From assembly GCA_009929695.1 (NCBI GenBank), contig RZZW01000004.1, positions 38,800 through 102,799 on the forward strand: a stretch of DNA of 64,000 bases, in the 5' to 3' direction. The position numbers and the translations under genes are program-made. The notes beneath the pieces are model-generated. The model ran no database searches. It saw only the letters and a program-made list of their open reading frames with translations, and was not told the origin of the DNA. This document shows, piece by piece, positions 61,791 to 64,000 of the stretch (positions within the stretch are counted from its first letter, which is position 1; each line of letters begins with the position of its first letter). The DNA comes from Clostridia bacterium (GTDB lineage Bacteria; Bacillota; Clostridia; Oscillospirales; Ruminococcaceae).

Positions 61791-64000
61791 TTGAGCTTTT
61801 TAGACATATCCATTAAAACTGAATATCGCTCCCTTATTGATGATATGGTCAATGATTTTTACACTCCTTTGTTGAATGAAGCGACTATATACAAACGAGC
61901 AGTTGGCTTTTTTTCGTCATCTGCTCTTATCGAAATCTCAAAGGGAATATCAGGACTTATAAAAAACGGTGGTAAAATCCAATTGGTTGCATCTCCGAAA
62001 TTGAGCGAGGAAGATATTGAAGCTATAGAGAAAGGCTTTGAAAAAAGAAAAGAAATTATTGAAAACTGTATTGAACGCTCATTTGAACAGCCTAAAAATA
62101 TATACGAAGAAAGAAGGCTTAACCTATTAGCAAACTTAATTGCCAATGGGCAGCTTGATATAAAAATTGCATTTTTAGAAGAAGAAAATAGTGTCGGTAT
62201 GTTTCATGAAAAAATGGGGCTTATGACTGATACTGAAGATAATATGATAGCTTTTACCGGTTCAATGAATGAGAGTAAAAATGCCTTTTCTCATAACTAT
62301 GAGTCCATCGATGTTTTTTGTTCTTGGACTCACGATAAAGAAAGAGTGTTGACCAAGGAAAGTGCATTCGCTTCTATTTGGGGTAATTGTGAACCTCATA
62401 TTAAAACAATTGACTTTCCAAAAGTTGCAAAAGATAAACTGCAGAAATATAAAAAGGATAGTGTAATAGATACAGATATAGACCATGATGAAAATCAGCA
62501 TTCAAGAAATACGGTAATCAATTCAACCTTTTTTCAAGCACCACAAGATATAGAATTTTACGATTATCAAAAAGATGCCGTGAACAACTGGGGCAGCAAT
62601 AACTTCAATGGAATATTTGATATGGCAACAGGCTCTGGAAAAACATATACAGCATTATACGGATTATGCCGCCTATCTGAACTCCTAAAAGAACAATTAT
62701 GTGTTGTGATTATTGCGCCATATCAGCATCTTGTTGAGCAATGGGTGGAGGATATTGAAGATTTTGGAGTGAAGCCAATTATTTGTTATTCTAACTATGC
62801 TCCGAAATGGAAAGAGTATTTTGGGGATGCCGTTAACGCCTATAACTCTGGCGTAATAAATAATTTTTGTGTTATAGCTACTAATGCTACATTTTCTACT
62901 GACGATTTTCAAAAGCATTTAAAAAAAATCAAAAAGGACTATTGTTTTGTGGTAGATGAAGCTCACAATTTTGGCTCAAAAAATCTTTCTAAGCTTTTAC
63001 CCAATAATGCAAAATTTAGATTGGCATTATCAGCAACAATAGAAAGATTTCGTGATCCGGAAGGGACTAAAGAGCTCTATAGCTTTTTTGGAGATATCTG
63101 CAAATCATTTACATTAGCAGATGCAATACAAAACCATTTTTTGACACCCTATTATTATCATCCTGTTTTAGTTACATTAACAGATAAAGAATTAGAAGAG
63201 TACCAAAATATAACTCTTAAGATTATTAAATGCGGCGGAGCAAGCGAAGAAAACTGCAGGAATAACCCAACTGTTGAATTATTGTTATTGCAACGTGCAC
63301 GAATTGTAGCAGGTGCGCATAACAAAGTACAAGCTCTTCTTGCGGCAATAACACCATTCAAAGAGGAAAGGCATATGTTAGTTTATTGTGGCGCTACAAA
63401 GTATGACAGGCAGGATATTGATGATTGTTCTGAAGTTAAGCAAATAGAAGAAATAACGAAAGAGCTTTACAAAACCCACAAAATGAAGGTGAGAAAATTC
63501 ACCTCAGAAGAAGATAAAGCAGAACGAGCTGAAATAAAGGAACTATTTACAAATGGCGATCTGCAGGCTATTACAGCTATAAAATGTTTAGATGAAGGTG
63601 TAAATATTCCTGCTATAAAAAAAGCCTTTATACTTGCAAGTAGTACAAATCCAAAAGAGTATATTCAAAGACGAGGTAGAGTACTACGAAAAGCCAAAGG
63701 TAAGGAATTTGCGGAAATATTTGACTTTATCACAATTCCACGTGAAATTAGTGAACTGCAATATTGCGATTCACAACAAATAAAACTCGAAATTTCTTTA
63801 GTAAAAAAAGAAATTGAAAGAATGATGGATTTCGCTGAAACATCTCGAAACCCATGGGAAATTGATAGTTTGAGGTCGGATCTATTAGAAGCTTATGGTG
63901 TTTGCATAAATCGGCGCGAGTTTGCCATCTGCACGGAGAAAACCTGCCACAGCATCGGAGACTTTCCGCCACCTCGCCGGCCCCCCTTCCACCAAAAAGC
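61791..64000 (+). CDS. PLD-like nuclease / DEAD-DEAH helicase fusion, 3' end open at window edge
   Basis: TTG start with RBS aaaggagggg; absent from ORF track because no stop is reached. PLD-like FHEKMGLMTDTEDNMIAFTGSMNESKNAF; MATGSGKT; VVDEAHNFG; LALSATIERF; EYIQRRGRVLRKAKG. Confidence 0.88.
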   Translation, partial: MSFLDISIKTEYRSLIDDMVNDFYTPLLNEATIYKRAVGFFSSSALIEISKGISGLIKNGGKIQLVASPKLSEEDIEAIEKGFEKRKEIIENCIERSFEQPKNIYEERRLNLLANLIANGQLDIKIAFLEEENSVGMFHEKMGLMTDTEDNMIAFTGSMNESKNAFSHNYESIDVFCSWTHDKERVLTKESAFASIWGNCEPHIKTIDFPKVAKDKLQKYKKDSVIDTDIDHDENQHSRNTVINSTFFQAPQDIEFYDYQKDAVNNWGSNNFNGIFDMATGSGKTYTALYGLCRLSELLKEQLCVVIIAPYQHLVEQWVEDIEDFGVKPIICYSNYAPKWKEYFGDAVNAYNSGVINNFCVIATNATFSTDDFQKHLKKIKKDYCFVVDEAHNFGSKNLSKLLPNNAKFRLALSATIERFRDPEGTKELYSFFGDICKSFTLADAIQNHFLTPYYYHPVLVTLTDKELEEYQNITLKIIKCGGASEENCRNNPTVELLLLQRARIVAGAHNKVQALLAAITPFKEERHMLVYCGATKYDRQDIDDCSEVKQIEEITKELYKTHKMKVRKFTSEEDKAERAEIKELFTNGDLQAITAIKCLDEGVNIPAIKKAFILASSTNPKEYIQRRGRVLRKAKGKEFAEIFDFITIPREISELQYCDSQQIKLEISLVKKEIERMMDFAETSRNPWEIDSLRSDLLEAYGVCINRREFAICTEKTCHSIGDFPPPRRPPFHQK

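Larger units (their letters stand above)
48839..64000. mobile_element. Genomic island / decayed conjugative element integrated at ssrA 3' end (right end outside window)
   Basis: AT-rich shift directly after the tmRNA CCA; VirD4/TraG, TOPRIM and HTH mobile-element genes, then defence cargo. No integrase or attR in window. Confidence 0.8.

Overview
The window holds about 48.5 kb of a Clostridia-like chromosome with ordinary housekeeping and transport genes, followed from about 48.84 kb by an AT-richer genomic island that starts exactly at the 3' end of the tmRNA gene (ssrA). Backbone landmarks are groES/groEL with a CIRCE operator, an Opp-type ABC operon, queT, thyX/tmk, pcrA, a VTC/DUF4956/CotH cluster, and SRP RNA-dnaX-ybaB-recR-smpB-ssrA. 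The island carries decayed conjugative-element parts: a VirD4/TraG coupling protein, a truncated SLOG-like gene joined to a TOPRIM fragment, and HTH genes. Its cargo is a co-directional cluster: XRE regulator, PAPS-reductase/ATP-pyrophosphatase with zinc ribbons and a C-terminal Fe-S-like Cys cluster (SspD-like), DUF4007 protein (SspB-like), large P-loop ATPase (SspC-like), cysteine desulfurase (SspA-like), an uncharacterised 93-aa protein, and a PLD-nuclease/DEAH-helicase fusion open at the window edge. I read this as an Ssp-type DNA phosphorothioation defence locus with order D-B-C-A and no SspE-like gene visible. The PLD-helicase and the 93-aa protein are candidate effector and accessory proteins. 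Other points worth checking are tandem structured leaders in the island, several dispersed intergenic repeat families, a frameshifted permease, and a possible composition break in the last ~90 bp. All family names come from motif recognition by eye; no searches were run.
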